A stretch of DNA of 64,000 nt from Eubacteriales bacterium (GTDB lineage: Bacteria; Bacillota; Clostridia; Lachnospirales; Lachnospiraceae), in assembly GCA_030533405.1 (NCBI GenBank), contig JAUNJF010000002.1, forward strand, positions 135,339-199,338. The letters run 5' to 3'. Made by a program: the position numbers and the translations under genes. The notes beneath the pieces are model-generated. The model was not told the origin of the DNA and ran no database searches. It saw only the letters and a list, made by a program, of their open reading frames with translations. Shown here piece after piece: positions 51,988-61,082 of the stretch (position 1 is the stretch's first letter; each line of letters starts with the position of its first letter).

Positions 51988-52963
51988 AGCTTTCTAAATA
52001 ATCCAAAATCAACTGATTCATATTTACGCCTGTGATCTGCTCATCTGGCCAGGAATGCCTGCCATCTGGAATCAACAAATCCCACACCTGTTTCGAAGAA
52101 TCCGAAGACTCATATTTCGTCAAAACGGATTTCTTCCCCACCGTTTCAGTCTGTGTTAAACTCAAACCATTCTTCTCCACATAATAGGCCATCACATCCT
52201 CTATAGCAGGTGCTTTTGCATAGTTTGCACTACCATCGCTGTTCTTTGGAACAACATCATCCTTTTCTCCAGTGACCTGGAAAATACCAACTGAGCAATC
52301 CGAAGGTTTTTCCTCCCACACACGTTCCGGCATCATACCTGCAACACTGACAACAGATTTAAAAATATCATCTGCCTCTAAAGCCAACCGATGCGTCATA
52401 AAGGCTCCATTGCTAAATCCAACCGCATACACACGAGTTGAATCAAAATCATAGGTCTCACACAAATGATTTACAAGACCACATAAGAATCCCACATCAT
52501 CATTACCAGATTCCCCCACACCAGAATTCCATCCATTTGCAGATGTTGTATCCTCTGAACTTGGCGCACCTGTTACATATACAACAGCATAACCTAATGC
52601 ATTTGCATCCTCTTCAAATGCTACCTTCATACGAAATCCTTCCGCACTCTCTCCATAGCCATGCAACATGACTACAAGCGGCGCCTGCTCTGTGGTCTTT
52701 GGTAAATCTAACATAAAATCGTGCTTCACACCTTCATACGAACATGTAAACTTCCCATCTCCAATTGCTTCTACGTTATCTACCATGCAATTTCCATGGT
52801 TGAACTCCATGGTTTCCTTATTTTCCGTGTTATCCGTGATAGCCACACGTTCTGTTGTGTTTTCTTTTGCGAGTTCAGGTTGTTTGTTCTGCTCATCCTT
52901 GCATCCAGTCAAAACCAGCATACTAAAAATAAGCATTATGTACGTCATGTTTTTAAATCTCAT
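51986..52963 (-). CDS. Lipoprotein esterase of the PHB depolymerase/feruloyl esterase (CE1) type
   Basis: 325 residues with a lipoprotein signal ending in VLTGC. The alpha/beta hydrolase shows PLVVMLHGYGESAEGF (oxyanion loop), nucleophile elbow AVGFSNGAF and a late PDGRHSWPDE providing the His. The gap between the elbow and the Asp region (FQVTGEKDDVVP) is normal for esterase-PHB family enzymes, which in gut bacteria often remove feruloyl or acetyl groups from plant polysaccharide. It is probably exposed on the cell surface. The exact substrate is unknown. Confidence 0.87.
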   Translation of the reverse strand: MRFKNMTYIMLIFSMLVLTGCKDEQNKQPELAKENTTERVAITDNTENKETMEFNHGNCMVDNVEAIGDGKFTCSYEGVKHDFMLDLPKTTEQAPLVVMLHGYGESAEGFRMKVAFEEDANALGYAVVYVTGAPSSEDTTSANGWNSGVGESGNDDVGFLCGLVNHLCETYDFDSTRVYAVGFSNGAFMTHRLALEADDIFKSVVSVAGMMPERVWEEKPSDCSVGIFQVTGEKDDVVPKNSDGSANYAKAPAIEDVMAYYVEKNGLSLTQTETVGKKSVLTKYESSDSSKQVWDLLIPDGRHSWPDEQITGVNMNQLILDYLES

Positions 52964-52985
52964 TTACTCCTGCCTCTCTTTTATG

Positions 52986-53252
52986 TTACTTGAACGGTGC
53001 TTTTTCAGTTAAAACCAACTCGTCCTCATCTATAACATATTGCTCGTCCCAGTCTTTCCTGCAAGCTACTATCACTCGTAACTTTTTATTACCAGAATCG
53101 TAAAACATATCATAGAAGCATATGCGATTATCACCAAAATCTTTAGGCAATAGAATGACCTTTGTATCTCTGCCTGTTTTTACTTCTATTTTGTCCTCAA
53201 ACATTTCATAAATGTTCGCATTCTTTTTTGATTTTATTATCTTGGATTTCAT
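52986..53252 (-). CDS. Hypothetical protein, 88 residues
   Basis: A soluble, mixed-charge protein starting MKSKIIKSKKNANIYEMFEDK. It is predicted beta-rich (KIEVKTGRDTKVILLPKDF, KKLRVIVACRKDWDEQYVIDEDELVL) with no membrane helix or signal. AAGGGATAATTGAC precedes the ATG. It is the last of six tightly packed accessory genes that include KptA and an ADP-ribosylglycohydrolase. No family recognised; size and setting recall small immunity-type proteins, which is speculation. Confidence 0.6.
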   Translation of the reverse strand: MKSKIIKSKKNANIYEMFEDKIEVKTGRDTKVILLPKDFGDNRICFYDMFYDSGNKKLRVIVACRKDWDEQYVIDEDELVLTEKAPFK

Positions 53253-53265
53253 GTCAATTATCCCT

Positions 53266-53562
53266 TCACTCTGTACTGATAGGCCAAGTATAAATAATTG
53301 CTGCTACTCCACACTCACATGCTTCATCATACACTTCCAATATCTCAATTGAATCAAGATATTTTTCTCTACTCACTTTGGATATTTCCTCGATATTTAC
53401 TATTTCCCATCCCTGCTCATTAATATATTCCTTTGCAATGTCAATTGCCATATTCTTTGTTTCCGCTTTTGTCCAACAATTGATAAATGCACCACCATAT
53501 AATTCAGATTCATCATTATTGTTTAAAGCGACTGCTTCTATCATTACGTAATACATATCCAT
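53266..53562 (-). CDS. Hypothetical protein, 98 residues
   Basis: A soluble alpha/beta protein starting MDMYYVMIEAVAL, with a helix around KAETKNMAIDIAKEYINEQGW and an ending EACECGVAAIIYTWPIS. No clear Shine-Dalgarno precedes the ATG, which lies 3 nt after the CbrC-family stop, so coupled translation is likely. No family recognised. Its place in the same-strand accessory run suggests horizontal acquisition with its neighbours. Confidence 0.6.
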   Translation of the reverse strand: MDMYYVMIEAVALNNNDESELYGGAFINCWTKAETKNMAIDIAKEYINEQGWEIVNIEEISKVSREKYLDSIEILEVYDEACECGVAAIIYTWPISTE

Positions 53563-53565
53563 AAA

Positions 53566-54635
<1,070 letters not shown>

Positions 54636-54706
54636 TTTATCACCTTCATCTATTCTATTAATTTTTTATCCATTCAACATTAATCTACTCAATAAACACT
54701 TTCGAT

Positions 54707-55099
54707 TTAATTACATTCACCCCAAGATAAGATAGAAAATTCACAATCTACATTACAAGAATGAAGAGCCCCAATTGTTTCCTTTCGGAGTTTCCAATAT
54801 ATTTGCGCGTAATCAGACTGAATATATATTCTCATATTGCAAATATACTCTTTATCAACCTCTGTTATTCTCTTTGATACTTTCCTGCAAAATTCATATA
54901 TAGTTAAATCTACTGTTGCTTCATCGATATTTTCAGTATACTGGACTATATCATGTTCCAAAACATCCATTATTTTACTAGCAGATTCACCTTTTCTTTT
55001 ATATACAGAATGTGTAATACCAATTAACATATCTAAATTATCAATAGAAATATTATCTCCTTCAACAATCAAGGAAATCTTACCTATAATTTTCCCCAT
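54707..55099 (-). CDS. Hypothetical protein, DUF4279-like
   Basis: 130 residues. A beta-strand start (GKIIGKISLIVEGDNISIDNLDMLIGI), then Y-K-R-K-GE, a long helical middle and a final strand (CEFSILSW) recall the layout of DUF4279 proteins, but the match is by eye and weak. No membrane segment. GGAGATTTAAG precedes the ATG. The gene is A+T-rich even for this window and sits between kptA and the ADP-ribosylglycohydrolase. Confidence 0.55.
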   Translation of the reverse strand: MGKIIGKISLIVEGDNISIDNLDMLIGITHSVYKRKGESASKIMDVLEHDIVQYTENIDEATVDLTIYEFCRKVSKRITEVDKEYICNMRIYIQSDYAQIYWKLRKETIGALHSCNVDCEFSILSWGECN

Positions 55100-55144
55100 C
55101 TTAAATCTCCGCCTTTATCATGAATTGCGATATACAAAATATCA

Positions 55145-55933
55145 TCAATCCCCATACTTTTCCATAAATTCTTTAATAACACTTTTGAATCCTCCATCAA
55201 CAAAACCAAGACCTCTGCTTAATATTGCTTCTGGAATCTTTTTATAATATGCTTCTGCTATACCTCCTGCAATACAGGCAATTGTATCGCTATCTCCACC
55301 AATGGATATTGCTTTTCTGATTGCACTTTCATAGGAATCGGATTCAAAAAATGCTTCTAAAGCCGGTGGAACACTATATGATGTTCTACTATCAAAAACA
55401 TAATCCTCTCGTATTTCATCCAACGGTTCAAAAACATATTTATATTCTTTCTCAATATATTTCTTTATCGATTCCTTATCTTCCTGTTTTTTCGCTAAAA
55501 ATACTGCAATCGCAACAGCCTCTGCCCCATTCATTGCTTCTTTATTTTTGTGCGTATAATAACAGCTGTCTTTCACCTCTTTTAGCAATGATTTCAAGTC
55601 TTTAAATGCATATCCTATAGCTGTCACTCTCATGCTTGCTCCATTACCATAACTCTTCTGAACATAATAATTATCGCTTTCTGCCCATGACGAAAACATT
55701 TGTCCATAACCTGCATTCGAGAATCTCTTGTAGTATTGCTTATACCACATTGCATAATTTTTTCGGTTATTCATTCCCGATGCCGTATGAAGAAGTTTAT
55801 CCGCAACCGCTATACTCATTACAGAATCATCCGTGAAATGACTTCCTGTTGGAAACAGTTCGAATTCTTCACTTTTTATATTATTCCACTCCCTGGTAGA
55901 ACCAATAATATCTCCTAGTACAGCACCTAGCAT
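55145..55933 (-). CDS. ADP-ribosylglycohydrolase family protein
   Basis: 262 residues. The all-helical DraG/ARH fold is marked by GAVLGDIIGSTREW at the start, the metal site FTDDSVM near 33-39 and the second metal site GGDSDTIACIAGGIAEAYY near 218-236. Such enzymes remove ADP-ribose from proteins, nucleic acids or small molecules. GAGGAGAG precedes the ATG. It opens the accessory run that includes KptA, an NAD+-using enzyme that creates ADP-ribosyl products. Confidence 0.92.
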   Translation of the reverse strand: MLGAVLGDIIGSTREWNNIKSEEFELFPTGSHFTDDSVMSIAVADKLLHTASGMNNRKNYAMWYKQYYKRFSNAGYGQMFSSWAESDNYYVQKSYGNGASMRVTAIGYAFKDLKSLLKEVKDSCYYTHKNKEAMNGAEAVAIAVFLAKKQEDKESIKKYIEKEYKYVFEPLDEIREDYVFDSRTSYSVPPALEAFFESDSYESAIRKAISIGGDSDTIACIAGGIAEAYYKKIPEAILSRGLGFVDGGFKSVIKEFMEKYGD

Positions 55934-55978
55934 AATTCTCTCCTCTTTTTTGTTTTATTAGATAAGAATCTCCAGATT

Positions 55979-57085
55979 TTATTTCACGACCTGATTCTTT
56001 CCATGCTTCTTACCGAAGTACATCTTCTGATCTGCCATATCAACTAAGGTACGAATCTGAATCCCTGTTTGATACTCAGCTATACCTAAAGTAGCAGTAA
56101 CAAAAAACTCGGTCTCGTCAACGTGTAATACTTGTTTTTCAATGCCATCACGTATTCGCTCTGCAACAATCGCATAATCTTCTTCGCTTCCATGAATCAT
56201 AAGTAGAAACTCCTCACCGCCCCAGCGACAGAAATGATCGTTTTCACGTAGGTTTTCTTTCATAACAGAAGCGACTCGAACCAATACCTGATCTCCCACA
56301 ACATGACCATATGTATCATTTATCTTCTTAAAATCATCAATATCAAGAATGATTAATCCAAATTTCAAATGTTCATCGTTGTCTATTTCCTCATTTATGA
56401 TATTATATAAGCTTCTACGATTGAACGCCTTTGTGAGCGGGTCCCTGGATGCAATTTCACCCAATCTTGAATTTTCATCATTTAATAATTTCTGAATATA
56501 TCGAACCTCTAAAGCAAACAAAATCGAAAACGCAAGCAATAAGACAACTGCAATCATAATATTGAAATAATGAAAAATTGGTCGAAGCTTTAATATGGAT
56601 TCTTCAGCATATACAGGAGAAATCACTGCATTCATAACATCCACCAACACATACATGATGCCTACGATTAATGTTGAAATACTCGGAATCACGCTGATAC
56701 CATACTTATTTTTGACCTCTGCCGGCCAGGTATGTGCCAAATAAAACGCTCCAGGAATTAAACACAACGTATAAATCATGAATTCATATCCATCTCCAAG
56801 CATGATACTGGAAATCGTTGCATTGATTTCCACTTCGATGAATGCCGCAATAAATAGCGATTTGTACTTTTCCTTAGATGATAAAACAAATCCCAAAAGC
56901 AGATAGAATAAAGTTGCCAGCACATTCAGTACAAATAAGAAATCGACTTTCCCAATTAGCATCAATACCATAAAAACAAAATGTATTACGCTACATCCCG
57001 CACATAAAATCTGATATTTTACGTGGTTCTCAATAACCCTTGTACTCATAAAAATTTGTCGAATTTTATGAATGAGTTCTTTCAT
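55979..57085 (-). CDS. Membrane diguanylate cyclase (GGDEF)
   Basis: 368 residues. About six hydrophobic helices fill the first ~195 residues, followed by a GGDEF domain: DPLTKAFNRRSLYNII, LDIDDFKKINDTYGHVVGD and the active-site RWGGEEFLL. The intact GGEEF implies c-di-GMP synthesis. An RxxD inhibitory site is not obvious five residues before GGEEF (H-F-C-RW). AAGGGGGAAG precedes the ATG. The signal sensed is unknown. Confidence 0.92.
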   Translation of the reverse strand: MKELIHKIRQIFMSTRVIENHVKYQILCAGCSVIHFVFMVLMLIGKVDFLFVLNVLATLFYLLLGFVLSSKEKYKSLFIAAFIEVEINATISSIMLGDGYEFMIYTLCLIPGAFYLAHTWPAEVKNKYGISVIPSISTLIVGIMYVLVDVMNAVISPVYAEESILKLRPIFHYFNIMIAVVLLLAFSILFALEVRYIQKLLNDENSRLGEIASRDPLTKAFNRRSLYNIINEEIDNDEHLKFGLIILDIDDFKKINDTYGHVVGDQVLVRVASVMKENLRENDHFCRWGGEEFLLMIHGSEEDYAIVAERIRDGIEKQVLHVDETEFFVTATLGIAEYQTGIQIRTLVDMADQKMYFGKKHGKNQVVK

Positions 57086-57135
57086 GTAACTTCCCCCTTT
57101 TTACACGATTAACTTTACTGATGTATATTTTATCA

Positions 57136-58461
57136 CTACGGAATATAAAGTATAAATTCCATTTCACCGCTTTCTTCATATCTTTTAACATAAATATCAC
57201 CGCCAAGAATCTTTGCAATGCGTCTGCTTTCAAACATACCTATACCACTGCCTTCTACCTGTTCAGCATTTGAGCCACGCCAAAAACTGTTAAAAATAAA
57301 CGGAATTTCCTTTTCTGGTATAAGCTGTCCTTTATTTTTTACGGAAAAGAAAAATCCTTCTTCCTGCTTTTCAATCGTGATACAGATTCCCTGACCATCA
57401 CCATATTTTATAGCGTTATCCAGCATCTGAGATAGTATTCTGGTGATTCCGGACTGATCAGTGTCTATTAGCGCCTGTGTCTGGCAGTTTATCTGATATG
57501 GAATATGTAGCATCTTAAATCGATTGGAATATTCCTGATTAATGAATGCAACAATCTCCTTAACATAGAATTTTACAGGACAAGCATGAAAATCCACCAT
57601 ACCCGTTGCCGAAGTCTCTATCATCTCTTTTACCAAAACAGTAATATCATCTGCATTTTTATCAATCTTTGCCGCAATAATTGCATCATCCTTGTCAGGT
57701 ACCCCGTCCTCTTTATAAAGCCCCGTCTCGATTGCAGAGGCATACAGTTTGATGTTGGCAACTGGCGTCTTAATCCCATGTGCAATCGTGGTAAGCAACA
57801 CCTGACGCTCCTGCATCAGCTTATTGATTCGCTTCTTATCTCCTGATAATTTATCCCCAAGCATATTAATACCCCAGATGAATCTTCCAAAATACTTATT
57901 TTTTGATTCCGGCAGTTTTTCCGTAATTTCACCTTTCGATAAAATTTCAGGATATGTTGACATTTTATGAAATGGTCCTAATACATTTAAGTGAATATAT
58001 AGCATAAATGAAAATAACAGGAACGCACATATCGCCATCCCTATATTTACATATACTATCATATTTTTGTAGGAAGATATATCAAACATAAAGACCAAAA
58101 ATCCCTCTGTTTCATCGTTACTGTTTTTGATTACAGATATTCTTTTATCACTCGACTCCGCAAGTCTTAAATCCATTTTTTTATCTGATACACTGACAAA
58201 ACATATATCTTGCGGAATCTCATAATCCTTATATTCATTTCTGTAGTCATCTACTTTATGATAAAACACATCCTCTATATTTTTGTTCATGTCGGATTCA
58301 TTATAAAATTCCTGTTGCAATGCATCTGACAATCTATTCACAATCACATTTCTGGATTTTTCCGATTTTGACAAATCCTGATTAAGAAAAATATTTACTC
58401 CAGTAAATGTTATCGCAAAAAACAGAAACATACTAAGATATACGATTACAAATCGTTTCAT
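57136..58461 (-). CDS. Sensor histidine kinase
   Basis: 441 residues. Two membrane helices (about 5-25 and 135-160) bound an extracytoplasmic sensor of ~105 residues. A dimerisation domain has the phosphorylated His in AHGIKTPVANI; Gly follows the His where Asp or Glu is usual. The ATP domain carries QMLDNAIKYG, a VKNKGQLI segment and a late GSGIGMF G box. It overlaps the response regulator stop codon. Placement between that regulator and a FtsX-type ABC transporter suggests envelope or antimicrobial stress sensing. Confidence 0.9.
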   Translation of the reverse strand: MKRFVIVYLSMFLFFAITFTGVNIFLNQDLSKSEKSRNVIVNRLSDALQQEFYNESDMNKNIEDVFYHKVDDYRNEYKDYEIPQDICFVSVSDKKMDLRLAESSDKRISVIKNSNDETEGFLVFMFDISSYKNMIVYVNIGMAICAFLLFSFMLYIHLNVLGPFHKMSTYPEILSKGEITEKLPESKNKYFGRFIWGINMLGDKLSGDKKRINKLMQERQVLLTTIAHGIKTPVANIKLYASAIETGLYKEDGVPDKDDAIIAAKIDKNADDITVLVKEMIETSATGMVDFHACPVKFYVKEIVAFINQEYSNRFKMLHIPYQINCQTQALIDTDQSGITRILSQMLDNAIKYGDGQGICITIEKQEEGFFFSVKNKGQLIPEKEIPFIFNSFWRGSNAEQVEGSGIGMFESRRIAKILGGDIYVKRYEESGEMEFILYIP

Positions 58462-59147
58462 TACTCTTTTGTACCTCCGAATTTATATCCTACCTTCCAT
58501 ACTGTCTGAATCAGTTGTGGATTTTTAGGATCCTCCTCCAATTTTTCACGAAGCCATCTTATATATACATTTAGCGTATTCATTTCACTAAAGCAATCAT
58601 TTCCCCATATTTCATCAAAAAGTTTTTCCTTTCGAATCACGGTTTCTGGATTTTTCATGAAATACTCTAAAATATCAAATTCCTTACCAGTAATATGAAG
58701 TGATTCCCCATTCTTTATTACTGTTCTTTCCTGCACATTCATGGAGATATCTTTATACACAAGGATATCCTTTTCCTCTCTCATGTCATAGCTTCTTCTA
58801 ATTAATGCTTTTATCTTCGACGAGAGAACAGGAAACGAAAATGGCTTCTCGATATAATCATCGGCACCTACATCAAGACCTAATATCTTACTTTGATCAT
58901 CGGTTTTAGCACTCATCATAAGAACAGGCATATTCTTGGTTTTGCGGATTTCCTGAAGTGCTTCATAGCCATCCATTCCTGGTAGCATAATGTCTAAAAG
59001 CAGCACTTTAAAAGAGGTTTCCTTAATCGATTCAAGTCCCTCTTCCGCACTTTCCTTCCATTCCACAGTAAAACCGTCCCTTACCAGAAAGTCCCTAATT
59101 AATGCACCCAATTCCTGATTATCCTCAATAATCAATATATCCTTCAT
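58461..59147 (-). CDS. OmpR/PhoB-family response regulator
   Basis: 228 residues. The receiver shows IIEDNQELG, phosphoacceptor Asp in VLLLDIMLPGMDG, a conserved Ser/Thr region LMMSAK and YIEKPFS. The winged-helix output domain has FDILEYFMKNPETVIRKEKLFDEIWG and TLNVYIRWLREKLEEDP. AGGAGATAAT precedes the ATG. It pairs with the kinase downstream; the ABC transporter and C45-type lipoprotein beyond the palindromic element are likely targets. Confidence 0.93.
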   Translation of the reverse strand: MKDILIIEDNQELGALIRDFLVRDGFTVEWKESAEEGLESIKETSFKVLLLDIMLPGMDGYEALQEIRKTKNMPVLMMSAKTDDQSKILGLDVGADDYIEKPFSFPVLSSKIKALIRRSYDMREEKDILVYKDISMNVQERTVIKNGESLHITGKEFDILEYFMKNPETVIRKEKLFDEIWGNDCFSEMNTLNVYIRWLREKLEEDPKNPQLIQTVWKVGYKFGGTKE

Positions 59148-59170
59148 ATTATCTCCTCCATTAAGATGTT

Positions 59171-59620
59171 GAAGCTATCCTCCCTCACAGAAATGTCTAT
59201 ATACATCCATACACATTACCACGTTTTCTGAGAGCATTTGCATTTTTTCGTAAAACTCTTAGAATTCGTTCAGAACGGGATGCAAGCTGCAAACAATTGT
59301 CTGAACTGGCTCCTATAGAAACTTTGCCCTTATTCCAGGACCGTTTGTACTTAATTGCAATCGTAGCTGTACTAAGGTCCAAACCTGCCAGGTTATATAT
59401 TTTATTAACTTTCTGTTTGGACCAAAGGACAGACGATTGCAAATGTCCCTTCATAAGGGCAAAAGTTTTCTAAGGGGCCAGTGAGTTTTGTGGAGCAGCT
59501 TGCTGATTATCCCGTTCTGATCGAATTTCTGTAGAGTTTAGAAAAAACGCAACCAGCCACAGAAAATGTAGTAACGTGTATGAATGTAATTATGGAAACT
59601 GTGTGAGGGAGGATAGCTTC
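59171..59620. repeat. 450-bp palindromic element with perfect 19-bp ends
   Basis: The ends GAAGCTATCCTCCCTCACA (59171-59189) and its exact complement (59602-59620) bound a unit that is one long imperfect palindrome. Inner blocks recur in reverse complement, in order: ACGTTTTCTG/ATTTTCTG, AAAACTCT, CAGAACGGGAT, GCAAGCTGC, TTTGCCCTTAT, TTGCAATCGT and AGGTCCAAAC. About 30 nt of A+T-rich loop sits at the centre. An 85-codon frame inside it is a by-product of the repeat. No transposase or target duplication was found. It lies between the response regulator start and the C45-type gene stop. Confidence 0.75.
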
Positions 59621-59630
59621 CACGCATTGT

Positions 59631-61082
59631 CTAATGATAATTGCCTACGTCTATAAAGTCGGGTTTATCCTGAAGTCCGTCCTTTCCTGTAAATGCTACC
59701 TGTACATTACCAGTTGCATAATCCACAATGATAAGCTGCGCGCCACCTACTCTGTGAACCGTTGTCACATCATATTGATTCGCAATCTCACTGGTAATCA
59801 TATCCTTTACATCCTTTACAGAAAACTTATCTTGCTCCTTAACCCACTTATTATATTTTTCAAATCTAACAATATTTCCTTCAGAACCCAGAAAGCTATC
59901 CTGATTGCCTTTCGTTGCAAAAGAATTCACTACACAAAGACTGTCCTTGCTATCCCAGGTAAGTCCCTCCATCAAAGGTGTATCGGCATCTCTTAACACG
60001 GAAAATCCATCGCCCTTATCTGCTACTTCCTTAACACAATCCTCAGCACAATATGAATGCTTCTCATCCGTAATAATCAGATTGTGACACCATGTATAAT
60101 CACCACTGTTATCCACCATGTAATTACCTACCTCTGTGGCATTGTCGTAATGTTCCAATGCATATCTTATATCAAAAGTATAACACTTTTTATTTTCGTA
60201 AACAAATGGTTCGTTCTTGCTAGATCCCACATCCAATATCGCAACAAATACGCCATCATCATTAACAGCTGAGATAACATCCAGCAGACCAAGAATTCCA
60301 AATGTAGTTAAGGATTGCTCTCCTTTTTTCATGTGTGTTACAGCATTTACCATCCCCATCTGGTTGTCACTACCGAGACTCCATTCTAGACTTCTTAATG
60401 TAATAGGGGCACCGCTTTTCGTCTTCTCGCCCCAAAGAGAAAGTGCACTGCATGCAGTTGGTCTTAATGCATCTGGAATCATCTGTATGATTACGGCTTC
60501 CTCATAACTAATTTTGCCATTTTCAACAAAGCCTTTTTCGCCCTGCGACATCTGTGTTGCAAAACCATTTATCTCTTCCTTATATTCCTCCGGCAATGCT
60601 TCATAAAGATGGTACATTCTTGTTTCTACCGCCTCAGGCTTATATCCACTACCGTTAAATGCCATTCGTATATTTTCATAAATGTATGGTTCCATCAATT
60701 GTTCAAAATCCGGAAACGCTCTTAATATTGTGTCTGCATAAGCTTTTCCTACCTGTTCTGGCGTAGCATTTTCATAATCAAGTGTCACATCATAATAGTC
60801 TGGGTAAGTAATAATTTTGCAAATTCCATCCTCAGATTCAGCACTTCCAAGAGCGTCCTTTCGGATTCCCTCATTTCCATACTCCTTAACTTCCTTTGTA
60901 TTGTAAGCATCCACTGGAACCAGCGAGCTTGCCTGCTGCGCTGGTGCTTCAAAATCCTGATAGGTCTTGTAATCATTTCCACATCCGCTTAAGAGTACCA
61001 CTGATGCGAGACTCATGCCAGCTGCAATTCTCTTCATATACAAGGACATTGAATTTTTCATTTTCACTCTATCTTTACTCAT
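59631..61082 (-). CDS. C45/choloylglycine-hydrolase-like NTN hydrolase lipoprotein
   Basis: 483 residues with a lipoprotein signal ending LLSGC (Cys34). After ~170 helical residues the hydrolase core begins, with the probable self-processing nucleophile Cys211 in RPTACSALSLWG, then TLRSLEW, CHNLIITD and VVNSFATKG, as in C45 acyltransferase-type or choloylglycine-type amide hydrolases. Unlike classical members, the Cys lies far from the N-terminus, so a propeptide would be removed. The start overlaps the permease stop, showing one operon with the ABC transporter. Likely substrates are N-acyl amides or peptides outside the cell. Confidence 0.8.
   Translation of the reverse strand: MSKDRVKMKNSMSLYMKRIAAGMSLASVVLLSGCGNDYKTYQDFEAPAQQASSLVPVDAYNTKEVKEYGNEGIRKDALGSAESEDGICKIITYPDYYDVTLDYENATPEQVGKAYADTILRAFPDFEQLMEPYIYENIRMAFNGSGYKPEAVETRMYHLYEALPEEYKEEINGFATQMSQGEKGFVENGKISYEEAVIIQMIPDALRPTACSALSLWGEKTKSGAPITLRSLEWSLGSDNQMGMVNAVTHMKKGEQSLTTFGILGLLDVISAVNDDGVFVAILDVGSSKNEPFVYENKKCYTFDIRYALEHYDNATEVGNYMVDNSGDYTWCHNLIITDEKHSYCAEDCVKEVADKGDGFSVLRDADTPLMEGLTWDSKDSLCVVNSFATKGNQDSFLGSEGNIVRFEKYNKWVKEQDKFSVKDVKDMITSEIANQYDVTTVHRVGGAQLIIVDYATGNVQVAFTGKDGLQDKPDFIDVGNYH

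Noticed and set aside
59197-59454. 85-codon minus-strand ORF
   Set aside because: It lies wholly inside the 450-bp palindrome, has no ribosome site, and its composition follows the repeat rather than a protein family.
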